Positions 1-7,541 of a stretch of DNA of 64,000 bases are shown here, one piece after another. The position numbers and the translations under genes were made by a program. The number at the start of each line of letters is the position of its first letter. Positions within the stretch are counted from its first letter, which is position 1. Below the pieces are notes generated by a model. That model saw nothing but the letters and a program-made list of their open reading frames with translations. It was not told the origin of the DNA and searched no databases. The DNA is from Dehalococcoidia bacterium (GTDB lineage Bacteria > Chloroflexota > Dehalococcoidia > Tepidiformales > Tepidiformaceae): NCBI GenBank assembly GCA_022824925.1, contig JAJDYW010000013.1, positions 1 through 64,000 of the forward strand, read 5' to 3'.

Positions 1-87
1 TCGGGTGGCAGATCTACGACAGGGCGCTGGTGTTCGTCTCGGGTGCGCTGGGGGCGCACACGCCACCGGTGGGTTTTATCCTGGTGG

Positions 88-119
88 GGGGCGAGGGAAT
101 ATCGATAGTCCCTCGCCCC
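88..119 (-). terminator. Hairpin at the 3' end of the dehalogenase gene
   Basis: A perfect 11-bp inverted repeat (88-98 pairing with 109-119, arm GGGGCGAGGGA) encloses a 10-nt AT-rich loop. It lies 20 bp past the stop of the minus-strand gene that ends at 139. There is no clear T-run on either side, so it could be a bidirectional or Rho-assisted terminator. The rest of 1-138 holds no gene I can support. A short open frame runs in from the left edge on the plus strand, but nothing in it is recognisable. Confidence 0.5.
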
Positions 120-138
120 AACGCGTCTCCGACCCGGC

Positions 139-852
139 TCAGCAGCCGAGCTGCGCGGCGAGGTCGTGGAAGTCGGCGGCGTTGAAGTCGAAGCGGTCCT
201 CGTACTCGAGGTCGGGCGGCGAGATGCGGCCGTGCTCGCGGGGGCGGGGGACGAAGGCGGTGCGAAGGCCGCAGGCCGCGGCGGCGTCGAGGTCGGCCTT
301 GTGGGCGGCGACCATCATCACCTGGCCTGGCTCGAGGGTGAGGGCGCGGGCGGCGGAACGGTAGGTCTCGGGATCGCTCTTGAAGTGCCCGAGCAGGTCG
401 GCGCTGAGGAAGCAGTCCCAGGGCAGGCCGGAGTGCTTCGCCATGTTCACGAGCAGGGCGAGGTTGCCGTTCGAGAGCGTCGACACGATGAAGCGCGTGC
501 GCAGGCGCCCGAGCCCGCCGGGGGAATCGGGCCAGGGGTCGAGGCGGTGCCAGACGCGGTTCAGCTCGGCGGCCTCGGCGCCGTCGAGGGGGCTGCCGAG
601 ACCGGCGAGGAGCTCGTCGAGCTTCTCGCAGTGGAGCGCGTCGGCGGTGGTGAAGGCGCGCTCGCCGCGGCGGATGGCCTGGATGCCGCCGACGTAGCCC
701 TCGAAGCGCCAGCGGTCGGCGAACGCTTCGCAGTCGGCCTCGACGCCTTTCGCGGCAAGGGCGGTCGAGACCTCGCGGATCACGGTGGTGCGCCAGTCGA
801 CGACGGTGCCGAAGACATCGAAGGTGAGGGCCTGCACATCGGAGAGGGTCAT
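139..852 (-). CDS. Haloacid dehalogenase type II (HAD superfamily hydrolase)
   Basis: This is a 237-aa protein of the L-2-haloacid dehalogenase-like branch of HAD hydrolases, cytosolic, expected to displace halide from short 2-halocarboxylic acids. The N-terminal motif I reads TFDVFGTVVDWR at residues 10-21 and carries the nucleophile Asp. The motif II region STLSNGN and the motif III Lys in the HFKSDPETYR stretch are present. A VAAHKADLDAA stretch follows where type II enzymes carry their last motif. Length matches the family (about 220-240 aa). It sits 28 bp downstream of the MFS exporter gene on the same strand, so the two are probably cotranscribed. The substrate cannot be read from sequence, and a phosphatase role is possible. 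Confidence 0.85.
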   Translation of the reverse strand: MTLSDVQALTFDVFGTVVDWRTTVIREVSTALAAKGVEADCEAFADRWRFEGYVGGIQAIRRGERAFTTADALHCEKLDELLAGLGSPLDGAEAAELNRVWHRLDPWPDSPGGLGRLRTRFIVSTLSNGNLALLVNMAKHSGLPWDCFLSADLLGHFKSDPETYRSAARALTLEPGQVMMVAAHKADLDAAAACGLRTAFVPRPREHGRISPPDLEYEDRFDFNAADFHDLAAQLGC

Positions 853-880
853 GGGAGGATTCTGCCAGAAGCGGGGAGGG

Positions 881-2215
881 TCAGGAGGGGTCGGGCGAGT
901 CCTGGTCGGGGGGCGTCCAGGTCACGAGGGGATTGCGGTCGCTGCCGAGGGTGACGAGGGGACGGACGGAGAACATGAGGAGGAGGAGGGCGAATGGGAT
1001 GGCGCCCATGATGAGCAGCGCTTCGCGGTCGCCGATGACATCGGCGATGGCGCCCGAGTAGACCCAGTTGAGCTGCATGAACTGCAGCACCATGAAGTAG
1101 ACGGCGAGGACGCGGCTGCGGAGCTCGGCAGGCACGCGGATCTGGAGAATGGTCATCATGGCGACCTGCCAGAAGGGCGAGCTGATGCCCATTACGAACT
1201 CGACGCCGAGGGTGAGCTCGAACCAGGGGGAGATGGCGTAGACGATCATGCAGCCGCACCAGTCGAGGGGCGCCACGAGCAGCGTGAGCCCCTTCAGCTT
1301 GAGGCGGTCGCCGAGGAGGATGACGACGATCGAGCCGAAGAGGTTCCCCAGGCCGAAAGCGGCGCTGAGCCAGCCGAACCCCTCGGGGCCGACCTCGAGC
1401 ACGTCCCGGGCGAAGACCGGGCGCATGATGAGGATGGCGCCGGCGAAGATGGTGATGAACGTGGCGGGCATCAGCACCCAGATCAGGAGCGTGTCGCGGC
1501 GGAGGTGGCGGACGGTCTCGACAACGTCCGAGAAGAAGGAGACGGAGGCGGTGACGGCGACTTCGGTCTTCCCCTTGATGGGGATGGCGACCAGAAGGAG
1601 GGCGCCGACGACGAAGCCGACGCCACCGATCATGTAGGTGGCCTGCGCGCCCACGGCGCCGATGAGGGGTCCGCCCAGCGAAGGCCCGGCAACGCCGAGG
1701 ACACCGGTCGACATGGCGATGAGGGCGATCGCGTTGGGGAGCCGGCGGGGGCCGACGAGGTCGTACACGTAGCTCTGGGTGGCCGGCTGGCTAAGGCCGA
1801 GGAACACCGCCTCGAAGCCCACGGCAACGAGGACGATCCACACCTGGGCGGCGCCGGCGGCAACGATGATGCCCATGCCGATGCCGACGCCGGCGAGGCC
1901 GATGCGGCCCGCGATGAGGAGGTCGCGGCGGGCGGTGCGGTCGGCGATGACCCCAGCGAGGGGGGAGAGGACGATGACGATGACGGCATGGATGGCACCC
2001 ATGAGGCCGAGGATGGTGCGCGAGCCGGTGAGGTCGGTCAGGAGCCACTGGGCGCCGAGGAGGATGAGCCCCTGGCCCGTGAAGAGGAGGGCGTTGCTGA
2101 TGAAGTAGCGGGTGAAGGCGCGGTCGCGGAAGGAGTCGCCGGCGGCGCGGAAGGTCTCGCCCAGGCCCAGCGGGGCCGCCGGGGCCGAATCGGAAGGTGC
2201 CGGGGAATCCGCCAC
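881..2215 (-). CDS. MFS transporter (enterobactin/macrolide exporter-like)
   Basis: This is a 444-aa polytopic inner-membrane protein of the major facilitator superfamily, drug/siderophore exporter type. About twelve hydrophobic segments are seen. The cytoplasmic loop after TM2 reads AGVIADRTARRDLL, the usual MFS motif A position. I chose the GTG at 2215 because a GGAGGG lies 7 nt upstream and the protein then opens with a short polar tail before TM1. A longer open frame exists upstream but runs over the divergent gene at 2354. It is followed closely by the dehalogenase gene. The substrate is unknown. Confidence 0.85.
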   Translation of the reverse strand: MADSPAPSDSAPAAPLGLGETFRAAGDSFRDRAFTRYFISNALLFTGQGLILLGAQWLLTDLTGSRTILGLMGAIHAVIVIVLSPLAGVIADRTARRDLLIAGRIGLAGVGIGMGIIVAAGAAQVWIVLVAVGFEAVFLGLSQPATQSYVYDLVGPRRLPNAIALIAMSTGVLGVAGPSLGGPLIGAVGAQATYMIGGVGFVVGALLLVAIPIKGKTEVAVTASVSFFSDVVETVRHLRRDTLLIWVLMPATFITIFAGAILIMRPVFARDVLEVGPEGFGWLSAAFGLGNLFGSIVVILLGDRLKLKGLTLLVAPLDWCGCMIVYAISPWFELTLGVEFVMGISSPFWQVAMMTILQIRVPAELRSRVLAVYFMVLQFMQLNWVYSGAIADVIGDREALLIMGAIPFALLLLMFSVRPLVTLGSDRNPLVTWTPPDQDSPDPS

Positions 2216-2289
2216 CAGCACTCCCTCCAGGCCGGTCGGGGCCGGCCCACTATAGGGCAGCCGGGGGCGCGGAAGCGGGGAGGGGCGGG

Positions 2290-2295
2290 TATCAT
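2290..2295 (+). promoter_or_regulatory. Candidate -10 element TATCAT
   Basis: TATCAT in the context GGGTATCATCGCG lies in the 138-bp divergent gap between the MFS gene and the oxidase gene starting at 2354. The same GTATCAT/CTATCAT word recurs ahead of several other genes here (4578, 17666, 36979), which supports a housekeeping -10 role. No good -35 is visible. Confidence 0.4.
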
Positions 2296-2353
2296 CGCGA
2301 GCCGCCGGAGGCCGTCGCGGCCATCCGCTACGAGAGCAAACGAGGTGACGGAG

Positions 2354-2950
2354 ATGCCAGAGCCACAGGTGATGAAGGACCACGAGGTCGTCTCGATCTT
2401 TCCCTTCAGCGAGGCGGAGATCGACGAACTGCTGACGGACGCGCGCGAGTGCGTGCTGATGTGGGGCACGCAGGACGGCTGGCCCGTGGGCGTGCTGCAC
2501 CAGTTCTTCTGGAGGGACGGAAAGTTCTGGATCACCTGCACGGCGAACCGGCACCGGGTGTCGGCGATCAAGCGGGACCCACGGGTCTCCGTGTCCGTGA
2601 GCGCGATGGTGGCCTTCAACTTCGAGCAGCGCGGGGCGGTGACGGCGAAGGGGCGGGCGGTTGTCCACGAGGACCGGGCGACGAAGGACTGGTTCTACCC
2701 CGCCCTGGCGACGAAGGCGCTGGGCGACGACGCCGACGCGGTGGCCGCGTTCGTGGAGCGGCTCGACTCGCCGCTGCGGATCGTGATCGAGGTGACCCCG
2801 GAGAAGTGGATCACGTTCAACGGGACGAAGGCGGACCGGATGGTCCGGGGAGAGCTGCCAACGGAGGAGATGGGTCCCCGGCTGAGCTCGGACGTGGGAC
2901 GCATGCGCACGGCGCGCGAGGAGCGCGGGCTCGACCCGGACGCGCGGTAG
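2354..2950 (+). CDS. Pyridoxamine 5'-phosphate oxidase-like (split beta-barrel FMN/F420) protein
   Basis: This 198-aa protein has the split beta-barrel fold of the PNPOx-like family. The core appears around residues 20-140, with the typical GWPVGVLHQFFWRDGKFWITC strand pair and a KRDPRVSVSV segment used for cofactor contact. Such proteins bind FMN, F420 or haem, and many act as general reductases rather than in vitamin B6 synthesis. The F420-linked enzymes common in this genome make a deazaflavin role plausible, but that is inference. ATG at 2354 is preceded by GAGGTGACGGAG. The stop codon overlaps the next start (TAGTG), so the two are translationally coupled. Confidence 0.8.
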   Translation: MPEPQVMKDHEVVSIFPFSEAEIDELLTDARECVLMWGTQDGWPVGVLHQFFWRDGKFWITCTANRHRVSAIKRDPRVSVSVSAMVAFNFEQRGAVTAKGRAVVHEDRATKDWFYPALATKALGDDADAVAAFVERLDSPLRIVIEVTPEKWITFNGTKADRMVRGELPTEEMGPRLSSDVGRMRTAREERGLDPDAR

Positions 2951-3960
2951 TGGCGAGCACACCGCAACTGGGTCGGCTGGAGCGGGTCGAACTGCGTACG
3001 GCCTGGGAGTCGGAAGCGCAGGACTTCACGCCGTGGCTGGCCCAGGACGAGAACATCAGCGTCCTCGGCGAAACGCTCGACATGGAGTTGGAGGTCGAGG
3101 CTCAGGAAGAAAGCGTGGGGCCATTCCGCGCGGACATCCTCTGCCGAGATGCAAACAGCGCCGACCACGACTCATGGGTCCTCATCGAAAACCAATTGGA
3201 ACGCACGGACCACACCCATCTTGGGCAGCTCCTGACGTACGCCTCGGGGCTCCACACGGTCACCATCATCTGGATCGCGCGCCGTTTCACCGATGAGCAC
3301 CGCGCTGCCCTCGACTGGCTGAACGAGATTACGGACGAGCGTTTTCGGTTCTTCGGGCTGGAAGTCGAGCTGTGGAAAATAGGCGGCTCGCCGGCAGCGC
3401 CAAAGTTCAACATCGTGGCGAAGCCGAATGAATGGACCCGTTCCGCCAGTGAAGGGGCACGACGGGCGGCGAGCGGAGAGAAGTCTCCGCTTCGACTCAA
3501 GTACAAGGCCTATTGGACGTCATTCAGCGACTATCTGGAGGCCAAGGGTTCCCCACTTGCGATGCGAAAGCCCCTCGCGGAATCATGGGCCTCGTTCAGC
3601 ATCGGGAGAGGTCACTCCCACCTTGAAGCCGTGGTGAGCAAACAGAAGAACCGGCTGCGTGTCTGTGTCACGCTTAAGGGACAAGACGCCAAACCCCACT
3701 TTCATCTGTTGCGAGAGAAGGCTACCTCCATTGAAGACGCCATCGGGTCGGCAGTCGACTGGTGGGAACTTCCAGAACGCCAGGCAAGTGTCATCTCGAT
3801 CGACCAGCAGGTGGCCGACCTCCTGAACGAAGACGACTGGCCGCGCCAGCACGCCTGGTTCGCGGACATGCTTGAGCGCTTCGATGGAGTCTTCCGGCCG
3901 CTGGTGCATGACCTCGACGCTTCGGACTGGGTGCCGGAAGACACGGGAGACGACGAGTAG
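2950..3960 (+). CDS. DUF4268 domain protein with PD-(D/E)XK-like N-terminal region
   Basis: This is a 336-aa protein starting at a GTG that overlaps the preceding TAG by one base. Residues about 45-85 show an acidic residue in FRADILCRD followed by VLIENQLERTDHTHLGQLL, a pattern like the D...(E/Q)xQ core of PD-(D/E)XK nucleases. The C-terminal half (about 190-330) matches my memory of DUF4268, including a Y-W-xx-F segment and a W-F-aromatic end. DUF4268 proteins are often found near defence or restriction genes and their function is not settled. Base composition looks less GC-rich than its neighbours, which suggests acquisition. It ends 7 bp from a convergent gene. Confidence 0.7.
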   Translation: MASTPQLGRLERVELRTAWESEAQDFTPWLAQDENISVLGETLDMELEVEAQEESVGPFRADILCRDANSADHDSWVLIENQLERTDHTHLGQLLTYASGLHTVTIIWIARRFTDEHRAALDWLNEITDERFRFFGLEVELWKIGGSPAAPKFNIVAKPNEWTRSASEGARRAASGEKSPLRLKYKAYWTSFSDYLEAKGSPLAMRKPLAESWASFSIGRGHSHLEAVVSKQKNRLRVCVTLKGQDAKPHFHLLREKATSIEDAIGSAVDWWELPERQASVISIDQQVADLLNEDDWPRQHAWFADMLERFDGVFRPLVHDLDASDWVPEDTGDDE

Positions 3961-3967
3961 GCAGAAG

Positions 3968-4549
3968 CTAGTCGTCGAGGGGTGGGAAGGCCTGGATCCA
4001 CTCCTCCATGCCTTCGAGGGGGCCGCCGCGGTAGATGACGTTGTGGACGTACGGGCCGAGGAACTCGATCGTGGTGCCGCCTTCCTTGATGTCGAGGTAG
4101 CTGAGGCCGTTCTGGGGGACGGCTTCCATGAGCTCCTCGACGGGTGAGGCGACCGTGAGCTGGGCGGCGGCGTGGTAGGCGTCGGGGTCGTGGTCCTCCT
4201 GAGCGTAGACCCAGGTGAGGCGGGCGCCCTTGGCGAGCAGGTCGGCGGTGGCCTTCTTCACGTCGGGCACCCAGATGCCGAGGTGCTGGATGCCCTCGCC
4301 GTGCTCGCGGAGGAAGGTGGCGTGGGGGGTCTCGCCCTCGAAGGGCTCGATGATCTCGATGGCGATGCCGGCGAAGGCGCCGTAGTAGACCTTGAGCTTG
4401 GCGGGGCGGTTGTAGATGTCCTGAAGCTCGTAGATGGGCTGGAGCTTGAACTTCGCGCCGAGCATCTGCTCGTAGCGGGCGGCGGTCACGTCGGCGTCGT
4501 AGACGGCCCAGCCGAGGTGATGGGCGATGGGCTCGTTGAAGGTGGTCAT
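3968..4549 (-). CDS. VOC family protein (glyoxalase/dioxygenase fold)
   Basis: This 193-aa protein has two halves of the vicinal oxygen chelate fold. The first begins with the HHLGWAVYDAD strand near residue 10 and the second with GIQHLGIWVPD near residue 90. A closing TTIEFLGPYVH supplies the usual Glu ligand near residue 165, so metal-binding His/His/Glu positions appear intact. Families of this type include methylmalonyl-CoA epimerase-like and lactoylglutathione lyase-like enzymes, and the exact reaction cannot be assigned. ATG at 4549 has an AGGAGG about 7 nt upstream and a TATCAT element 29 nt upstream. Confidence 0.8.
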   Translation of the reverse strand: MTTFNEPIAHHLGWAVYDADVTAARYEQMLGAKFKLQPIYELQDIYNRPAKLKVYYGAFAGIAIEIIEPFEGETPHATFLREHGEGIQHLGIWVPDVKKATADLLAKGARLTWVYAQEDHDPDAYHAAAQLTVASPVEELMEAVPQNGLSYLDIKEGGTTIEFLGPYVHNVIYRGGPLEGMEEWIQAFPPLDD

Positions 4550-4577
4550 GGGGCGCCTCCTCGCGGTACTCGCGCGG

Positions 4578-4583
4578 ATGATA
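4578..4583 (-). promoter_or_regulatory. Candidate -10 element TATCAT
   Basis: On the minus strand this reads GCTATCATCCGCG, 28 nt ahead of the VOC start codon. It matches the recurring TATCAT word seen ahead of other genes in the window. No convincing -35 is visible. Confidence 0.4.
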
Positions 4584-4616
4584 GCGAGCGCGGCGGGGCG
4601 CGGGGCTCCCCTGCGG

Positions 4617-5447
4617 TCAGTCCACGGTATCGAGGAAGGCGATGATCTCGCGGGCGAGCTCGTCAGGGTGGTCCTGCCAGTAGTTGCGCTCGGGGCCGAG
4701 GTGGAGGCGGCAGTCGGGGAGGTTCTCGGCGAGGAGGTGGGCGGAGCGGACGGGGTGGAGGGCATCGTCGGGGTGGGCGAAGACGGCGACGGGGATCTCG
4801 ATGGCGGCGTAGTCGGAGGGGTCGCGGGGGGTGTGCTCGTGGAGGCCCCGGATGATGGGGACGATGGTGCGGGGATTCTGCGAGCGGAGAAGCTCGGCGC
4901 CGCCCTCGCCGGCGGCGGCCGTGAAGGCGGGCATGGTTGCGGCCATATCGGCGGTGCCGGAGAGGCCGAAGGACTCGACGGCGCCCGCGAGCGTGGCGAG
5001 CATCTGGAGGGCCTGCGTCTCGGACTCGTCGCGGAGCTCGCGCGGTCCCAGGGGTGGGGGCGCGATGAGCACGAGCGCGCGGGCGGCGCCGGGGTGGTCG
5101 AGGGCGGCCCAGAGGGCGGCGCTGGCGCTCATGGAGGCGCCGCCGAGAACGGGGCGCTCCTCCCCGGCGAGAGCGGCGAGGGCGAGCATCTCCCCGGCAA
5201 GAGCCTGCCAGGAGTAGCCGGCGGGCTCCTCGGGGCCCTCCGACTCGCCGTGGCCGCGGGCGTCGTAGAGGAGCACGCGGTAGCTGCCGGCGAGGATATC
5301 GAGGGCCTCCGGGTGGTCGGCGTACTGGTCGAGGGAGGCGAAGATGCCGTGGCCGATGATGGCGAGGGGGTTGGCCTCGCTGCCGTAGAGGCGATAGCGG
5401 AGGGAGAGGCCGTCGATTTCGGCGAACTGGTCAGGGGTGGCGGTCAT
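4617..5447 (-). CDS. Alpha/beta hydrolase
   Basis: This is a 276-aa single-domain alpha/beta hydrolase. The oxyanion-hole region reads IIGHGIFAS, and the nucleophile elbow is GGASMSAS near residue 100 (G-x-S-x-S rather than the classical G-x-S-x-G). The acid lies in FAHPDDALHP near residue 220, and a candidate catalytic His lies in WQDHPDEL close to the C terminus. It is probably an esterase- or lactonase-like cytosolic enzyme of unknown substrate. I chose ATG at 5447 because the upstream in-frame sequence has no homologous character. It is transcribed away from the N-acetyltransferase gene, sharing the intergenic region 5448-5562. Confidence 0.8.
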   Translation of the reverse strand: MTATPDQFAEIDGLSLRYRLYGSEANPLAIIGHGIFASLDQYADHPEALDILAGSYRVLLYDARGHGESEGPEEPAGYSWQALAGEMLALAALAGEERPVLGGASMSASAALWAALDHPGAARALVLIAPPPLGPRELRDESETQALQMLATLAGAVESFGLSGTADMAATMPAFTAAAGEGGAELLRSQNPRTIVPIIRGLHEHTPRDPSDYAAIEIPVAVFAHPDDALHPVRSAHLLAENLPDCRLHLGPERNYWQDHPDELAREIIAFLDTVD

Positions 5448-5477
5448 GCGTCTGCCCGCGCGGTCAGCGTGGGCGGT

Positions 5478-5506
5478 TTGACAACCGTCCCCCGCGCTCG
5501 GAGCAT
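5478..5506 (+). promoter_or_regulatory. Candidate promoter TTGACA-N17-GAGCAT
   Basis: A consensus -35 TTGACA at 5478-5483 is followed 17 nt later by GAGCAT (3 of 6 matches to TATAAT). It points into the arylamine N-acetyltransferase gene. The -35 is perfect but the -10 is weak. Confidence 0.35.
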
Positions 5507-5562
5507 GATCGCCATCCGAACCGGGGGCTGGCAACCTGCTGCACCAACAGGCTGAGACCCTG

Positions 5563-6402
5563 GCGGGCGACTCGCTGGACGCGTACCTGCGACGGATCGG
5601 GCTGGAAGGGCGTCCGGCGGCGGACGCGGAAGGCCTGCGGGCCGTCCACCGGGCCCACCACTACGCCATCCCGTTCGAGAACCTCGATATCCACCTGGGG
5701 CGGTCGTACTCGTTCGCGCTCGCGCACCTGGTGCGGAAGATGGTCACCCGGCGGCGGGGCGGCTTCTGCTACGAGCTGAACCTGCTGCTGGCGGCGGCGC
5801 TGCGGGGGCTGGGGTTCGAAGTGGACGTGATGGAAGGGCAGATGCGCCGCCGGGAGGGGGGCTTCGGGCCGCCCTACGACCACATGACCCTGCGCGTGGC
5901 ACTCGAGGACAGGGACTGGATCGCGGACGTGGGGAACGGGGAAACGTTCCAGCAGCCGCTGCCGTGGGACGGAAGCTGGACGTCGCAGGAACGGGGCGGG
6001 GCGTACCGGGTCGTACGTCGCGAGGACGGGGCGGCGGCGGACGAGCCACGGGCGGCCTCGGCGAAGGCGTGGCAGGTCGAGTACCGGGAGGACGAGGAGG
6101 CGGAGCGGGAGGTGGTGTACCACTTCCGCTCGGCGCCCACGACGGCGGCGGGGTTCCTGCCCATGCTGGCCTTCCACACGACCTCCGGGAGCTCGCAGTT
6201 CACGAGAGGCTGGATCGTGACGCGCCCGCTGGAGGGCAGGGGGCGGATCACGGCGGCGCGGGGGCTCTTGATGACAACGCGCGAGGGGAAGATGGAGCGC
6301 CACGCGATCCGCTCGGCGAGCGAGCTGGAAGGGATCCTGCGGGACGACTTCGGGATGCTGCCGGTGGCGGTGCCGCCGACGTGGTTCCAGCGGGGCGGCT
6401 AG
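5563..6402 (+). CDS. Arylamine N-acetyltransferase (start uncertain)
   Basis: Cytosolic enzyme transferring acetyl from acetyl-CoA to arylamines or hydrazines. The N-terminal LDAYLRRIG and IPFENLDIHLG blocks and the catalytic triad are all visible: Cys in RRGGFCYELN, His in YDHMTLRV and Asp in WIADVGNG. Length is about 279 aa, as expected. There is an anomaly at the start. The conserved N terminus lies in a frame with no ATG, GTG or TTG after the in-frame stop at 5506-5508; only CTG codons (5536, 5539, 5563) are available. The first ATG in frame (5731) would cut off the essential N-terminal domain. I give 5563 (CTG) as a best guess. An ATG at 5505 lies in another frame, so an indel near 5510-5560 is the alternative. 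It overlaps the convergent MOSC gene by 4 bp. Confidence 0.75.
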   Translation, partial: AGDSLDAYLRRIGLEGRPAADAEGLRAVHRAHHYAIPFENLDIHLGRSYSFALAHLVRKMVTRRRGGFCYELNLLLAAALRGLGFEVDVMEGQMRRREGGFGPPYDHMTLRVALEDRDWIADVGNGETFQQPLPWDGSWTSQERGGAYRVVRREDGAAADEPRAASAKAWQVEYREDEEAEREVVYHFRSAPTTAAGFLPMLAFHTTSGSSQFTRGWIVTRPLEGRGRITAARGLLMTTREGKMERHAIRSASELEGILRDDFGMLPVAVPPTWFQRGG

Positions 6403-6875
6403 CCCGCGGGGAGCAGCTCGACCGCATCGCCGGGGAGGAGGGGGCCGCCCTCGAGCACGCGCGCATAGGCGCGGCTCCAGCCGGGGTTCGTCTTCGCATT
6501 GATGCGGTTGAAGTCGCCGCCTGTGAAGTTGGCGCTGATCTTCGTGCAGGGGGCGGTGTAGCGCGTGATCTCGATGAGGACGGCTGCGCCGAGGCGGAGG
6601 CGGGCGCCGGGGCCGACGGCGTCCCAGTCGAGACCGGCGATGGTGATGTTCTCGCCGGCGCCGCCGGGCTCGATGGGGTGGCCCTCGGCCTGCAGGTCCT
6701 CGATGCGTTCGAGGGAGAAGAGGCAGAGGGCGCGCTCGGGGCCGCCGTGGAACTCGGTGCTCTCCTGGCGGTCGCCTTCGACCCCGAGGGTCCCGATGAC
6801 GGCGTGTTCGATGGGGAGCTTGGGCACTCCGCCGTCGGAGATGTTGATGTGGGTGACGCGCGCGGCGGTGGTCAC
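6399..6875 (-). CDS. MOSC domain-containing protein
   Basis: This 158-aa protein consists of a single MOSC (molybdenum cofactor sulfurase C-terminal) beta-barrel. The typical EGDRQ...HGGPERALCLFSLE block sits near residues 33-55, GENITI near 75, and the conserved Cys in YTAPCTKI near 110. MOSC proteins of this stand-alone YiiM-like type handle sulfur or oxygen transfer on the molybdenum cofactor or reduce N-hydroxylated compounds. GTG at 6875 overlaps the stop of the upstream phosphoesterase (GTGA) and has a GGAGG in range. A paralogue with a very similar second half lies at 31397-31942. Confidence 0.85.
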   Translation of the reverse strand: MTTAARVTHINISDGGVPKLPIEHAVIGTLGVEGDRQESTEFHGGPERALCLFSLERIEDLQAEGHPIEPGGAGENITIAGLDWDAVGPGARLRLGAAVLIEITRYTAPCTKISANFTGGDFNRINAKTNPGWSRAYARVLEGGPLLPGDAVELLPAG

Positions 6876-7459
6876 GGGAGCCTCCTGACGCGGCCGTTCT
6901 CACGGACGAGCTCGAGGGTGCTACCGGACCCGGGGTTGGGGCGGCCCTCGGTCTGGCCGAGCACGATCACCTCGGCGCGGATGCGGTCGTGCTCGATATC
7001 GAGGACGGCGGCCGTGCCAAGGCGGTACTCCTTGTGGTGGGGGAGGGTGGGGCTGCCGGGGTTCACGAAGAGGACATCCTCGCGGAACTCGAGGCGCTCG
7101 ACGTGGGTGTCGCCGGCGATGAGCACGTCGACGCGCTCGCCCCCGAGGCCGTCCTGGAGAAGGACGGAGATGGGGCGGGACTCGGGGCGGAGCTCGTGGG
7201 TCATGCCGAGGCGCCAGCCCTCCAAGTCGAGGAGGTGGCGCTCGGCGAGGCTGGGGTGCTCGAAGATGTCGTTATTGCCCCTGGCGACGAGGACGGGGGC
7301 GAAGGCGTCGCACCAGTCGAGGACGCTCGGTGCGGTGACATCACCGCCGTGTAGAATCAGGTCCGCTGTCGCGAGCAGCTCGCGCGGGCCCGATCCGAGC
7401 TCATCGAGTTCACGGATGAGCGAGGGGAGATGGGTATCGGCGATGAGCGCGACGCGCAC
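6872..7459 (-). CDS. YfcE/MJ0936-type metallophosphoesterase
   Basis: This is a 195-aa calcineurin-like phosphoesterase. Metal-binding blocks follow the family order: ALIADTHLP at residues 4-12, LHGGDVT, ARGNND, then GDTHVER near 125 and PGSPTLPHH near 145. MJ0936/YfcE proteins are manganese- or nickel-dependent phosphodiesterases acting on small substrates. GTG at 7459 places the first DxH motif at the very N terminus as usual. An upstream open extension overlaps the divergent thiolase gene and is rejected. It is coupled to the MOSC gene by a 4-base overlap. Confidence 0.85.
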   Translation of the reverse strand: MRVALIADTHLPSLIRELDELGSGPRELLATADLILHGGDVTAPSVLDWCDAFAPVLVARGNNDIFEHPSLAERHLLDLEGWRLGMTHELRPESRPISVLLQDGLGGERVDVLIAGDTHVERLEFREDVLFVNPGSPTLPHHKEYRLGTAAVLDIEHDRIRAEVIVLGQTEGRPNPGSGSTLELVRENGRVRRLP

Positions 7460-7541
7460 GCGGGAACCGTACGGGACGCGCGGGCCGTGGCGCAATGGCA
7501 GCAGGCAGAATCCCTCCGCAACCGCGATCCGAGGAGGAACG

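Noticed and set aside
785..2950. A long open frame on the plus strand across the transporter gene
   Set aside because: It is the acidic low-complexity shadow of the minus-strand MFS gene; only its last part, from 2354, is a real gene.
7470..7541. Possible tRNA in the gap before the thiolase-like gene
   Set aside because: No cloverleaf, no T-loop GTTCRA box and no CCA end.
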